This document shows positions 24,391-37,968 of a stretch of 55,506 nucleotides of DNA, one piece after another (position 1 is the stretch's first letter; each line of letters opens with the position of its first letter). The DNA comes from Tetrahymena elliotti 4EA (lineage: Eukaryota > Ciliophora > Oligohymenophorea > Hymenostomatida > Tetrahymenidae), in NCBI GenBank assembly GCA_000231825.2, contig JH720307.1:177895-233400 (forward strand), given 5' to 3'. The position numbers were made by a program, and so were the translations under genes. A model generated the notes under the pieces. That model saw nothing but the letters and a program-made list of their open reading frames with translations. It was not told the origin of the DNA and ran no database searches.

Positions 24391-27064
24391 TCACTCTTCT
24401 AAATAAACTTGGCTCATAAAAGTTTATTAATCAAACTAATTTTTTTATTTTAATTAAACCATTTAGGGGCTAAGCTTATTAAGTAATTAGAAGGATGAAC
24501 TCTTAGGAGAATTAATAATTGATAGCACTTATTTAAGAAGGTTTCTAAGTACTTAAATAGTCTATTCCAACAATTTAATTTGTTAATTCTGATTATTTAT
24601 GAATAAAAAGCTTATTTTTTGAATTAATGTTTAAAGGTATTTTATTAAAGCTTAATGGACGAGAAGTTTGCATTTTTTTTACTTTTTATAATTAGTTTCT
24701 TAGAGTAGCTATTTTAAATTCTAGAAATTTTAAACATGGTAAAATTAATTTAACGAACTTTGTAATTAATCTTTAAAGACTTTATTAGAGAATATTAACT
24801 GATATTTTTGATCTTAATTAGATAATATTTCTATATGTTAAAATACATAAAAGTGATACTCTAGTCCCTTTTGCAGTTTAGAAAAAAAATTGATAATAAA
24901 TTTAATTAAAATTACTTAGTTCTTAACAGTTTTAATAAAAAAATTGAAGAATGGCCCTAAGTTGCCAATAATATGATAATTAACCTTCCATCCAATAAAC
25001 TTAAAGCTTTAATATTTTTAATTAAAAGCTGGGTTTTTAGTTCCTATTAATTCTAATAACTTTTATAATTTTTTTAAAGAAATTCCACCATTTTTATCAG
25101 AAACAGAAATCTTAAAAATATTTGATTTTTCATTCTCATCTTTTATCAATTTATAGGTTACATTTATTTAGTTTTGTTATTATTGTTAACCTTTTTTAAG
25201 TTGATTTAAATTCTAGCTAAGATTGTTCAATAGAAAGCTTTAATTTAAATCTGATATCAAATCTTATTAAACAGAAATAGGAGGTATTAAAAAATTGTCA
25301 GATTTAATTTTGATCAACTATGTAGAAGATTCTTATTAGAGAAAGTCTTATTTAGAACGGAAATTATCTAAAGTTTTAATTCTCTCCTTTTTATATTAGT
25401 AATTTTAGATTTTATTATGCTCAAAACCTTATTAGCTTTTATGTTTAATTGAATTCTCAAATAAATTGATAAATACTTATCTTAATTTTTTACTATGGGA
25501 GTGTATTTCAGTATTCTAATCACAATTTACATATTAAAAGCTTATTTTTGCTTCATTTTATTTGTTAAAGAAACACTATTCAAGCATAGTATTAAATTTA
25601 CCTAAGGAATAAGATTAAACTTATTAAGAATTGATATTAAATTTAAAATTATTCTAAGTTATTAGAACATGATCTTTATAGTTATGCATTTAATTATAGG
25701 ATTGCAATATATTTGATTTTATAAGCTCTTTGTTTTCTAAATTATTTGATATACTCAGCAAAATCTCAGCTTTTTTATTTAAAAAATTTTTAAGATTAAT
25801 CTTACATTTATAAAAATTTAATTATGCTTGAATAAATTTTATGAAAATAAATACCACAAAATTTGTATCTATTATAGAAATGATTTAGGAAATCGTAAAA
25901 ATGCACACATTTTTAAAATAATGATGATAAATATTTACCCATTGAAAGAAAAAGTTGAAAAAAGCACTTTTCTAGACTTTTATTTACTTTTTTAAGAACT
26001 TATATTATTTACTTTTTTAAGAACTTATATCTTTTACCTTTCGATTTCTTTCTCTATACCTATGCAGCAAAAATAGTTTGTAAAACTTTAATAAGCAGAA
26101 ACCTTTATAGAAAATATCTCATCTCTAAAGTATTCTTTTAAATATTATTTCTCCATTATTAAGTTTTGTATTGAAGTTAATTAACTACTTCACTTGATTT
26201 AGTACCTTAAAAATGAGTGCTTTAATCGTAAAGCCTATCAAATACTTAAGTTTATCGACTGAAATTCTTAAATTCATTTAAATCATTGATTTGTAATATT
26301 TTTTTTGCTTAATTATTAATAGAATCTAACTCTATCAAATTATTTTTGTAATCATATTTAATAGTAATTATACTTGAGAATAAAACTTATTTAACTATTT
26401 ATAACCATTCCTTTTAAGAATTTTAGTGTAGAAATATTTGTCTTCAGACTCTCTAGATAATATATTAAGTAAAATACTATAAAAACTCCATATTAATATT
26501 TGTATGAATATATTTCTTTTGACCAAAAAACAGTATAATATCTAAAATTTTAAACAAAAGAAAATTAAATAAATAAATAGTAGCTATTAATAGAAAATTG
26601 AAGAGAAATTTATAAGATTACATAGTATTTGATAAAATCATCTGTATGCAAGTAAATATGTAATTTGCACTTAAAAAAGCAAGAGTAACCTAAATTGAAA
26701 CTACAATTGCTCCAAAAAAAAAGAAAGTATTCATCTTCTATTCCAGTTGTTTTTCCCAAAAATTATAATTTAAGAGCAAAAAACTAACACTATAAAAAAA
26801 CTCAAAATATTAACTTGAAAATTCAAGAATTTTGGTTTTCTTATTTAAATATGCATGAATGCCACAATTAAGAACTGCGAGGAGGTAAATACCTAAGCTG
26901 CTAATGTTAAAATTGATGATGGAAATAATAATACAAGGTATAACAACTATAAAATATATATCCTATTAAAATATGAACGTATATCTTTCCATATGTTTTA
27001 TGAGATTATTCCTAAAATTTTTATACTAAAGAGTAGACTTGAAGTAGAATGTAATTTTATTCAT
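24391..27064 (-). pseudogene. Decayed membrane histidine kinase-like gene
   Basis: The minus strand starts with ATG at 27062-27064 and an N-terminal region rich in membrane segments (IYFIVVIPCIIISIINF, IFTCIQMIL, LLIATIYLFNFLLF). The frame is cut by TGA near 26455. Beyond that, matching pieces occur in different frames: GYKQLNKFYSQVQLLLNM, then IELDSINNQAKKILQINDL, a PAS-like piece. From about 25860 to 24391 one frame stays open and contains kinase ATPase boxes: the N box LRQVFINLFENSIKH (25441-25485) and a G1-type box ISVSDKNGGIS near 25100. A later GW-rich piece (FIGWKVNYHIIGNLGP) fits the G2 region of ciliate kinases. A perfect 25-bp tandem duplication (25981-26030) shifts the frame. Decay is the simplest reading; very small introns are an alternative. 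Confidence 0.55.
25981..26030. repeat. 25-bp perfect tandem duplication
   Basis: Two exact adjacent copies of a 25-bp unit (starting TATTTACTTTTTTAAGAACT). The unit length is not a multiple of three. It lies inside the histidine kinase-like pseudogene and is one of its frame breaks. Confidence 0.9.
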
Positions 27065-27727
27065 TATTTTATTTTTCAATTTTCTTCCCTTATTTTCTTG
27101 TTTTTTATTAAAATTTATCTGAAATTAATTAATTACACAAATCATTTTTTGTAGTGTAGAAAAATAGTATCCTTTAACTAAAAATACATCTATATGACTA
27201 TTTTATCAATTCAAAAAGAATGACAATCGATTAATAAAATATTTATCTTGATAAAAAAATAATTAAAAATTAGTTAAAATGCATGTTAATAATAAGCACT
27301 ATTGATTATCAATAGCTTTCTTTTCATGCATTGATTAAGTTTTAAGTAAGCATATGAATTATTATCTGTAAATATTATTATAGATAATCAATTTTATTCA
27401 ATCGAAAAAAAAGCATCCTTTTTTGTTACAATACTTACTACTAATAACTTAAATAGTTTCCAAAAAATCTATCTATGTTAGAATAGAATAAACAAAATTT
27501 TTAAAAAAATAAATAATAAATGAACAAAAGGAGACTTTAAAAAAAATATGAAGAGAGTTAATAAATAGACTTTATTTAATAATATACATATTTATTAGTT
27601 TTATATTTTACAAATAAGAAGATTAATAATTAAGAATATTTTATTTTTTTATAAAATAATTTTTATATCAGAAGAAGATTTAAATTGTTTTATGAATTCA
27701 AAGCTATTTTATTTTAAATTTTATTAT
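27065..27727. other. Intergenic spacer
   Basis: This TA-rich DNA lies 5' of the kinase pseudogene and 3' of the next minus-strand gene. Nothing is recognised. Confidence 0.5.
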
Positions 27728-29623
27728 TCAACAACATTTCCAACCTTGCTTTGCTTGCAAACGAGCAGTATTAAGCTGACTATTATTGCTTGAGGTGTTA
27801 AAAATATTATGTTCAAACTTAAAAGAGTTTGTTGGTAAAGTAACAGATTAGTATGATCTTTCTCTCTTTTTGTTTGCAAAAGCACTTAAAGTGTTTGAAT
27901 GAATAGGTGATATGGAGGAAAATTCTGTTTTAGCTATTTCATGAAACTCTTTTTCAATAGTTGTGTTAGATTGATATGTACTTTCACAAGTTTATTACTG
28001 AGAGTTCAAAGGATTATAAAATTTTTATTTGCTTTCAAGGTTTGTTTAAGAGCTGCATTTTTTATGCATAATCTTGATTGGAGTTATTTGTGTTTGTGAT
28101 GTATTTCTTATAATTGTAATTTTCTTTTAGCTTGGGGATTAATCTCGCTGGTTACTATCTTTATTATTACATTTCTAATTTTAATTGTTTGATTGTTACT
28201 AATCATTTATTATAATATTCTTATTTAGACTATTTAAATTGGATGGAACTATTAATTAATTATCTTTACTCATAGTATTATTTTTAAGATATGTATTATC
28301 GTTTGTTGCTTTTCCATTTACTGCCGCACTTCCTTCAAGAGTTAGATCAGACACAGAATATAAATTCTAATTTTATTAATTTATTTGATTCAATTTACTT
28401 AGGAGAGATTTTATAAACTTTTACTCATTATTCTAGTCATTAAATTGCTAATTTTTATTTTTATTCATTTAGCCCAATGAAAATAAAGTAACTAGATCTT
28501 TAGTACTAAGTATAGAGTTCTTTTTGGAATTTATATCAATTACTGTAGGTTGATGAAAGTTAAAACTGCATGAATCATGGTGAAAGGATTATATGTTATT
28601 TTATTACTAATTTTGCTGCATCAGATTAGTAGATTCTATCAAGCTATTCTCACATTCTATTTTTGAAAGAGATAAATCGCTTTGACTTTGAATTGACTTA
28701 TTTAAATCAGAGTCTTGTAAATTTTTCTCAATATTTTATGGTTGGTTTATAATAAAACTATTTACAGACTAATCCATATATGGTATCTTATTAATTTCGT
28801 GGTCAAGTGATGCTGAATGATATCTTTTTTCATGCTTCTTTTCTTTTTTAGAATCTTTTAATAATGTCTTTTCTAAATTGTTTTGCCCTTCTTATTAGAA
28901 AGAAAAATAGTTTTTGAAAAATAATTCATTTTATTGCTTTTCTTTGGTTATTTAAGAATAAGAAAAGCTGTTTTCAAATTATATTCCAGATTTACTGAAT
29001 AATTTAGTAGGAGATTATGAAGAATTTTGCTTTGATAATTGACATTTGTTAGTTTACTCACCAGAGTTTAGGTTTGTGCTTTAAACTGACCTATAAGTGT
29101 AATTTCTAGATGATACATTTTAATTTGTTGAAGGTTCTCCTTTCCCTTCTATTATTGGCTGCTCTTGCTTTTCCTAAGTAGAAACTAGCAACTAACTATT
29201 TTTTACTTAAGAAGCAGTCAAAATAGTGGGAAAAGAATCTACTTTTGGGTAGTAAAATTAGCTGCCTGTGAACTATTTTGAAAATGTTGTGTTTTAGAAA
29301 TTAGATTGAGCATTTGTATTTGTCTAGTTGTTGAATCCAAAAGAGGTATTTGACTCCACCATTGATATATTTTTAGATTATGCTACTTTACAGCAAGCTG
29401 CTTCAGTAATATTTTTTGGCAACATTCTTTCTTTCACAGACTAAGTATACATTTAAATTTTCTTTTAGTACTTATTATCTTCTTTGTTACGATTTTCAAA
29501 ATTGTCATTCTTAGGAAATTTAAGCTTGTATATTCCTAAATCAGATGATAACGTTGAATGGCTTGCTATCATAGAATTTGCTATTTAATTTTAGATTATA
29601 GGGGTTTGTTGAAATTTTTGCAT
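27728..29623 (-). CDS. Ser/Asn/Gln-rich protein, unknown function
   Basis: One uninterrupted frame of 631 aa runs from ATG (29621-29623) to TGA (27728-27730), with dozens of in-frame TAA/TAG glutamines. Composition is Ser, Asn, Gln, Lys and Thr rich with few hydrophobic runs, so the protein is probably largely disordered. Short ordered-looking pieces include SLDHEINKIPYMD near residue 290 and KITIIRNTSQTQITPIKI near 510. The C terminus ends LQAKQGWKCC. No catalytic motif, signal peptide or membrane segment is seen. It could be a regulatory or scaffold protein; no family is assigned. Confidence 0.8.
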
Positions 29624-31906
29624 AGATATTAACAATTTCTTATAAATCAAGAAACTTTTTAGGGTAATCTAAAGATTTGCAGAATAAATTTGTTTTCTTA
29701 GAGATAAATATTTTATTTTTAAGAGATTTCAAAAAAAAATTGATATTGAAAGATAAATTATTATTTTTTTTTTTGCTTGTTTAGTTGTTTACTTGCCCTC
29801 AAATATACGATATTAATCTTAATTTTTTTTGAAAAGTTAATTAAGTTTTATTAATATTTGTAATAATTGTAATAAATGACCAATAATTCTTAATCAATTT
29901 GGTAAAATATTAAAAAAACAAATGAAATTATTTAGATATTTGAGCTTATTTCTGAATGAAAATAGATAATTAGTAATTTATTTGATAATTGACTGGTTAC
30001 CTCAATCTTTGAATATTTATTAAAAATAACCAACCAAAAACTGATAATCTTAAGATAATAAAATTTATAAAATTTTACTCTCTTACTTTCTAATCTATTC
30101 ATTTTTGAGATATCTAGAATTTTCACCTTTAAGAGATTATTATATGACAATTTTTTTGTTAATTAATATACTTCAAATATAATCATAAGCATTTAGATTT
30201 ATTTTTAAGAATAATAACAAAAAAATGTAAATATTAAAAAAATTGTAATTGAAAAGACCCGTTCTAGTAAATAAATAGTTCACGCAAAAAATAGAGGATT
30301 TATTACTGCTTAGAGTCTAAATAATATTTATTAATTATTATTTGGATGTAATAATTATGTCACGATCCTCAAATATTTGTGGTAGATCATTTAATTAATT
30401 AAGATTATTTATTAGTAAAATTCAAACAATTAATTACCATTAAATCTTCATTAATCCAAATATAAAGAAAAAACAAACAAATACCATCAATTCATTGGTT
30501 TATATTTCTAATTTTTTCTATTTTATGAAAATAAATTTTTATTTTATCAATAATTAAAAAAATCATTTTTTCATACTTTATTATTTGTTTTTTAAAATAT
30601 GAAAGCCTTTCTAAATTTGACATTTCCTCCTAATAAACCTCATGATATTTTTAAAAATTTTACATTAATTTTTGAAAGTTAATTATTTACAAAATATAGA
30701 GTAAAACAAAGATAGAAACATAAAAATAAAGTTCAAAGTTTTTCTTATTTACTCTAAAATACAATTTTTGATAATTCTTCATATTTTGATAAAAATAAAT
30801 ATTATTTTTTTTACTTGTAATATATCAAAATAAGTTTTTGTACAACTGTTTAGCAGAAAAAAATTTATATAATTTATAAAGAAACTAAGAATATAAAAAA
30901 TGTAAGCTGAGTGAGATAAAGGTATCTTTATTAATCTAAAATGCTACCTAATTGAAATTGCAATGAGGAAATAAGAGATATTTCTAATAAATTGAAATTA
31001 AATTAAATTTATAAATTTAAAAAAGATATTTTTTATTATATTAGAATCTTAAAATTAATTACTACCAAACTTTACACTTGACAAAAAGAAAGATCAAATA
31101 TTTTTTATAGGGATCAATTATCAAAAGTGCTTAATAAAATTATAAGAAGATCAAATTATTTTGTGTCTTTAGAAAGAAAATTTTATGTAATTCAAACACT
31201 TCATAATAATCTACTCCAATTCAAAATTATTAAAAGTGAAAAAAATTTCCTAAAGTAAATAAAGCTATGAATGTAAAACTGAGAATAAAGAAAGAATAAA
31301 TAAATAATGGTAAAATATATTTATCAATAAAATTGTAAATATTATCTAATAAAATATTTTAAATGTTTGTTAAAAATTTTGAAATTAAGAGAAAAAATTT
31401 ATGTTAAAAATTAAGTGATAATTAGAATATTTTATTTTCAAAAATTAAGATAAAAATAAATTTAAATTAAATAATATGATTTTATATCTCTCTTCAGCAG
31501 CTATTCTTCCATATAATAAATCATTTAATAATTTAGATTTTTTATGAAACATATTAAAATTATTTCTATGTATGTTAAGAAATGTTAACATTTTTCTAAA
31601 AAGAAAGTGATAATGATCAATTAAGATCAATCATAAAACATGAATATTTAATTTAATGGGTATATTTGAAAGGAAAGATAAATAGAATATATGGTTTTAA
31701 AGAATAAAATGAATATTGAATATATAACAATAAGATAATTAGATTAGATTCATATATTTATTTATAAGTTGAGAGATTTGTATTTTATTTAATGAAGTAT
31801 TTACAAATATATTTTCAACATTTTAAATAAAGTTTAGCACTTTTAAGCTGATTTAATTAATTTGTTGATTGTTTTAATTAGATTTAATTATTTTGCATCT
31901 TGTATT
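29624..31906. other. AT-rich spacer
   Basis: About 2.3 kb without a supported gene. Minus-strand frames around 29932-30150 and 31445-31630 are short, hydrophobic and have no homology I recognise, and are treated as chance. Confidence 0.5.
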
Positions 31907-34900
31907 TCAATGCTAAGATTTTATAAATTGATTTTCTTTGTTTTGCATTTATTTCACTTGATTTACACATTACTGTTAATATGAGACCTTTTCAGATAAT
32001 CCTTTTTATTAATGATAACTTTAATTCATGTTTTGTTAGGTCAATCCACCGCTGCTACAGGGAAATTAAGAACCATTTGAGTAAGGGTTATCATTTTCTT
32101 TAGATTTTTGATTGAGATGATAGATGCCCTGCTTTGTAGAGGGATTATGGAGAGGTAAATTTTACTGAGGCTAATTATTTGAGTGATGTTGAATTTGTTA
32201 AAAGTTTTGGTGGGGATTGTTTGAAGATGGACTGATACTTATATTTTGATATTGGGGATGGAGATTATTGATGAAGTTATTAGTGTTGTTGTTGCTATTG
32301 TAATTATTGTTGTTTTCTTTACTAAGGAGATTACTACTGCTACTTGTGTTGAGTAGATGCTAAATATTATTTAAAAGAGTATTGTTACTATTATTGTTGA
32401 TTAAGATCTAAATATTACTATCAATCTCTCTCAAGAAATGAGAAGAAGATGCAGAGCTCTTTTTAAGTTAGTTGTTTGAATTAACTGTATTGTTGTTATT
32501 ATTAAAGTTATTGTTATTAATATTTGTATTTGTGCTCACTATATGTTACATATTGCTTATGTTTTATTAATCTTACATCTATTAGTTCTCGTTCCCTCCC
32601 TTAAGGATATTTCTCTTAAAAGTCTGTTGGAGTTCTTCATTAGGATCCATATCTTCATCTTCATTAATTCTGTTTCCATCATCTTCTTCTAATAAAGACA
32701 ATTAACTGCATTCAGTAATTGAAATTTAATAATTAGTGTTATTGCCATTAGTGATTGTACAGTTACTGTTTCTCTTGTAAAGATTATAATTTTCAGTTAA
32801 ATTCTAATTAGCACTACTGGGTTTATTTTAATTGCTATTAGAGAAATAATTTAGTAGCTAAGAGTTAAGGTCCATATTTGTCCTTTACTAACTGTTTAAA
32901 AATCCATTTATCTTGCTATCTGATTAGAATACCTCAGCAATTTCTTCATCTTATTCTTGATCCTTAAGAGTATTCTATTCCCCATTCATTTTCAATTTTT
33001 CAAGTTCTCTTTATAAAAGATAGTTCTTCAAAACTTCTTCTAAACATTCCTTTTCCTTGTATTAATCTTCTAACTCCTTTCTTAGTTCATCATTTTCTAC
33101 TCTGATTCGATTGATCTCTTCACATTAATATTCTATTTTTTAATAATTTAAGTAAATAAAAATGATTTTAAAATAAAATAAATTTAATATTGTTTCTTTA
33201 TTTAAATAAGTGAATTTTTCGAAATTCAAAAAAAAATAAAAAAATATTTAAAAAAATATCTATTGATTATTATTTACTCAACTTTATCTTTATTTCAAAA
33301 TTGAAATAATTTTTATTTATTTATGTTCTATATTATTATTTTATGGATAAGAATTAATATTCATTAATAAGCTAATAGATTGAATGATTATAGGTAAATT
33401 AAATTAAAAATTTAATAATTATCAAGCAATTTTTAATAAAGATATGAGTGAGATATCAAATTAAGTAAAAGAATTGTTAGTTTTAATGGTTTCTAAACCA
33501 ATTATTAATACCTTATTTTGATTGTATTGATTGGTTCAATGAATTCTTTTGTGACATTTGAATTATTTTCTTTTCTAATGTTTCAGATTTCTCTTTTTCA
33601 GCAGTAATTTCTTTTTGGAGATTGGATATTTTCTAATATTTTATGAAGAATATTTTTAAAATAAATATAAAATTTAATGGAATTTACCTCAATTAAGGAT
33701 TTTTCTTTAGGGGATTAGTCTTTGCTTTGGTTATTTGAATATTATTTCATACTTTCATTTTGAGAATTTAATTTAATTTCTAAAGTAGAGCATCGAGTGC
33801 TAAGCTCTTTGTTTTGTACTTCCAAATTAGAAATATTGTAGAGAAGTTCTTGATTAATTTATTTCATTTCTTTGATAGTGTTCTAAGAATCTTCCACTAA
33901 TTTTTTATAAGCATTTTCCTCTACTCTCTTAGTTATTAATTCTTGTTATTGAAGAATTTATTGCTAGAGGGATTGCAAACCTTCTTTTAATTGTTGATTA
34001 TCTTTGTTTAATATCAAAATATTTGCTTACAAGGTTCTGTTTTCTTCTATTAATTTGGAATTATCATCTAAAAGTTTAAGAGATTTTAGAGATAAATCAT
34101 TGACATTACTTACAACTTCTCTTTGTTGCTTATATTATTCATTTTCTTTAAGAAGAGAAGTTATTTAGTCATATAATTTCTCGTTTTCACTATTTAAATC
34201 AGCAATTTATTTAGCCAATTATGCTTTTTCATCACCCTAAACCTATTCTTGTTCAGCTTTTACTTGTTAACTTATTCTTATGTTTTCTTCTTGGAATTCT
34301 GCTAACTTTTCTAAAAACTCGTATTGCTGTTTTTAAATTTCTTCTTCTTTTTGATTAATTTATTAATTTAAATTCTCTTCATTTTTTTCTTGCTCAGATA
34401 ATTATTCTCTTAACTCAGTCACAATTTATTCATAATCTATGATTTTTTATCTCATATCTTCTATTGTTTATTCAAACTACTCTGCTTAGTTTTTAAAAAT
34501 TAAATCACTACTTTTGTTTAATCCATCAACACCTAAATGCTGGAATTGTTATTAGAAAGATTGCATTTCATATTAAAGTTAGCTAATTTACTGCTCATGA
34601 ATTTCATGCTATTCAGCATAGGCATTTACTTAGTTGATTAATTCACTATTTTCTGCATCTAGTTTTTAAATTGTTTGTAGCTACTCTTGACTTTATGTAG
34701 ACATTTTTGCTATTTTCTATCTCAAGACAGCATCTCTATACTATAATTTTCTTATTGTTATTTTTAAAGCACGTATTTCAACATCATTGTCTTTACCACT
34801 AATTTCCATAGCTTTCATTATGTTTCTATAACCCTGCATTGGATTTTATTTTAGTGTTGGATGAATGCTTATTGAATCTTAATTCAGATTATTATCTAAA

Positions 34901-37008
34901 TTTTAAGTTTAATTTAAGGAATCATAGGTTTCTGACCTTATATCACTAGTATTTTAAGAGCTTATATATTCCTCTCCTTAAAAGGTTTCATTATACACAT
35001 GAGGAGGTATTTCATAGTCCATTTGTTAATTTTTTTCTTCTATCATTTAATCAAAATTTTTTATTTTAGGTATCAAGAGTTTTCTACTTAGCTTGTTATA
35101 TTAGAGACTGTTATTATCTCCATGATAAGTATGATTAACTTACATAGAATCAACAAAATGGTTGTTATTTTCATTATTAAGCACATCATAACTGTCATCA
35201 GCTATTGTTAAAGCTCTTCTTTTTTAGAACATCTTTTCAGGATTTTGTTAATTAGATGCTAAGAAGTCAAATTAGTTATCTTGTTGGCTCACTAAGCTTT
35301 TTGATCTATTTTTTTCTTCCTACTTTTGGTTATTTATTTAAGTTTGCTTTGGTTAATTATTAGTTATTGGTGTATGCTGATATGGGAGTTACTGTGATTT
35401 ATTTCCTTGACAAAAAATATTTTATTTAGGGGTACGCAAGTAATCTTCTCCAAGTTTGCAATTAGTTGGCATAGAAGCTGCCAGTATTTCATCTCCACCA
35501 TCATTTATATCATAGGCCTCGCTATTGTATTACTTATGTTAAACAGAATTACCTTTCATGTGGACTGGTATCTCTTTTAGAGAAAGAATATTTAACTTAT
35601 CATGAGAGATATTGAGTTCATTGATATTCATTTTTTTATCTAGCATGATGTCTGAAATTTGAATATTCGCGCCTGAAAGATCAATAAATTTATTTTATTA
35701 TGCCATTTAAGAAGAAGGAGTGTATTATTCTTCAAATTGATTGAGTAAACACTTTTAGGGATCTACTGAAGAAGTGCTTGAATGAAGAGAAAAAACATTC
35801 TTTTTTTAAATAAAATTATTTTTTTAGGGTGAAGTATTTTTCATAGATTTTGAGAGTTGATTGAGTTTTAAATTAACTTAAGCTACACCTTTTTAGTTTT
35901 GTGAAGCAGAAATTTATTCATTATTTAATTAAAGACTTTCTTAATGGGAAAATGATGCTCTGTAAGGATCATATTACTCAGATTGCATACCTCCAGTAAT
36001 GCTGGACTGGTTAATATTGAATACACAGTCATTACTATTGACTCTCTATCTTGGATTTAATCCTTATTATTGCTAAGGGTCTAAATTATTATTGCAGTAA
36101 CTATTATTGAGATTCATAGTCTAAGTTGTGATGCTACTATTTAAATTTTATTAATTAATTTGTTTATTATTGTTAATATTTTGATGTTGGGCTCCTAAAG
36201 CATTGTGGTTGTGATGATAAGATTAAAGTCTATCTTAAATTTATTAAATTTATTTCATTGGAGAATCGCTGCTTTATAAATGCTATAGGAAAAGGGTGAT
36301 TTTATCACTATTTTTCTAAGGCTGTTAATTTCCTTAGATAGAATTATTTAGTAAATTATTGTTTATATTATTTTTCGTTGATTGAGAGCTGAAAAAACTT
36401 GAGAAGTTATGGTACTACTCTCCCCTAAGCCCTGGTGTAAGACTGTTACTAAGTTGATGGGGATTTATTTAATTACCGGTGTTACTTATATTGATATTGT
36501 TATTATTGTTAGAGTTAGTATTATGTTTTTTAGTAACAGAATTTGACTAATGTAGTGAATTAGATTAATTCCTACCACCTTAAGGAGTTTTTTTATTTTT
36601 ATTTTGTACACTCATAGAACCAGATTAGATCGGATAAGAAGAAGCCACTTTGCTATTGGTACAGGTATTGTTACCATTCTAAAAAAGCTTTTAATTAGAT
36701 AATTGATTGCTATTTTACTTTTTATCACATGAAGTAGTTATAGATAGATTTCTATTTCTAGTTAAATTCTTTTTACTACCTTACTATTGATCACTACTAG
36801 CATTGGGAATATTCTTTACTTATTTCTGCATAGGAGTAGGTTGCTTTTACTTTGAGTTTAATGACTTTTCTCTAGAGTTAGAGCGACTAATGCTCTTTCT
36901 CTATTGGTTTTTTAATATAATTTCATTCTACTTGCAATTTTTTAATATAAGATCCATTTTTTCCTTATAATTTGCGTAAGTGATGTCTTAGGCAGAGAAA
37001 TTTTGCAT
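31907..37008 (-). CDS. Large Asn/Gln-rich coiled-coil protein
   Basis: Exons 33688-37008, 33512-33632 and 31907-33132 join in phase to give 1,555 aa. The second intron is long for this window (33133-33511, 379 bp). Residues 1-700 are Asn/Ser/Gln-rich with scattered short motifs. A strong coiled coil starts at about 725 (EIRALKITIRKLQYRDAVL) and runs to about 1250, through exon 2 and into exon 3 (INRIRVENDELRKELED). The C-terminal 300 residues are Asn-rich with poly-Asn and poly-Ser runs. The chosen start is the first in-frame ATG (37006-37008). The frame stays open and coding-like for another 70 codons upstream, so a further 5' exon is possible. Such proteins in ciliates are often structural parts of the cortex or basal bodies, but nothing here proves that. 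Confidence 0.85.
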
Positions 37009-37419
37009 TTTGGGTCCTTAATCCTATTTTATTTTTTTAATGTAACTTTTTTGTCTTTAGATTAAGGTGTATGCTAGCTAAAAATATGATTTTTGGATAA
37101 AAATTTGACAGAGCTGTTTGTTTCTTCCCTTTATTTAATTGGAATGTTAGTTTGTTAGTTAGTTAGCTCTTTCTTTATTAATAAATTTTTTGTTTTTTTA
37201 TTAAATTAATTAATATTTCAGTTGATTTTTACAGTTTAATAAATAATATATCAATATATCAGAAATTTATATGTTGAGATTTCTTTGAGATTTTGCCAAA
37301 ATGAAAAAAATTCAAAATCTGAACAATTAGTTGTTAAATCTCGATTACTTTATCTATGAAAATTTATTAATTTTCTTTAAATGTTTTTACTTATTTTGTT
37401 AATTACTTCATAATTATAT
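37009..37419. other. 5' flank of the large coiled-coil gene
   Basis: The gene's frame stays open to about 37219 with protein-like sequence (HTPQSKDKKVTLKKIKQDQG just before the ATG), without another ATG. Beyond that it is TA-rich. Confidence 0.4.
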
Positions 37420-37968
37420 TCAATCCTTTACAATCTATATTTCTAACTCATTGCCTTCTATAACATAATTAAAACAAAAATTTGATAAAATATTTTATTA
37501 AAAACTTTTAAAAAAATAAATATTTATTCCTAAAAAATAGTTAAAAATTTTTGTGATAATAAATAAAATTTCCTCAAAACAAAGATTCTGAAAATAAAAA
37601 ACAATTTATTCAAAAAATAAATATTAATTTATTGAAGAAAAAAATAATTATTTAAAATTAATTTGGAGTTCAAAATATTTTAAAGCATTAAAAATATTTA
37701 GAAAAATTTAATAGGCATTGTCATATGAATGAGATGAATTAATTGTAATCCTTTGGTTATTTTTATGAAAAATTAAAATCATAAAGGAAAAATAGCTAAA
37801 GAGTCTATTCAAAATTTTACTTAGAAGCTCTTTATTATTGAAATTAATGTTACTTTCTATGTGAAAAGAATTTTTTTTATGTTTATCATAATTAAGGATA
37901 TTAATTTGCTGAATATTGAATAAATTGAAAAATATAAATAAATATTTGATTTTAACTAGATAAAGCAT
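37420..37968 (-). CDS. Hypothetical 182-residue ORF
   Basis: In ciliate code this frame runs 182 codons from ATG (37966-37968) to TGA (37420-37422). The N terminus is hydrophobic (YLFIFFNLFNI) and could be a signal anchor. The rest is Asn/Phe/Ile-rich, and composition close to the local background argues against it. The length is unusual for chance but not impossible when TGA is the only stop. No family is recognised. Confidence 0.25.

Noticed and set aside
29932..30150. Minus-strand ORF in the spacer
   Set aside because: Short, background composition and no recognised motif; chance openness is likely with only one stop codon.
31445..31630. Minus-strand ORF in the spacer
   Set aside because: Same reasons: short, AT-driven composition and no family.
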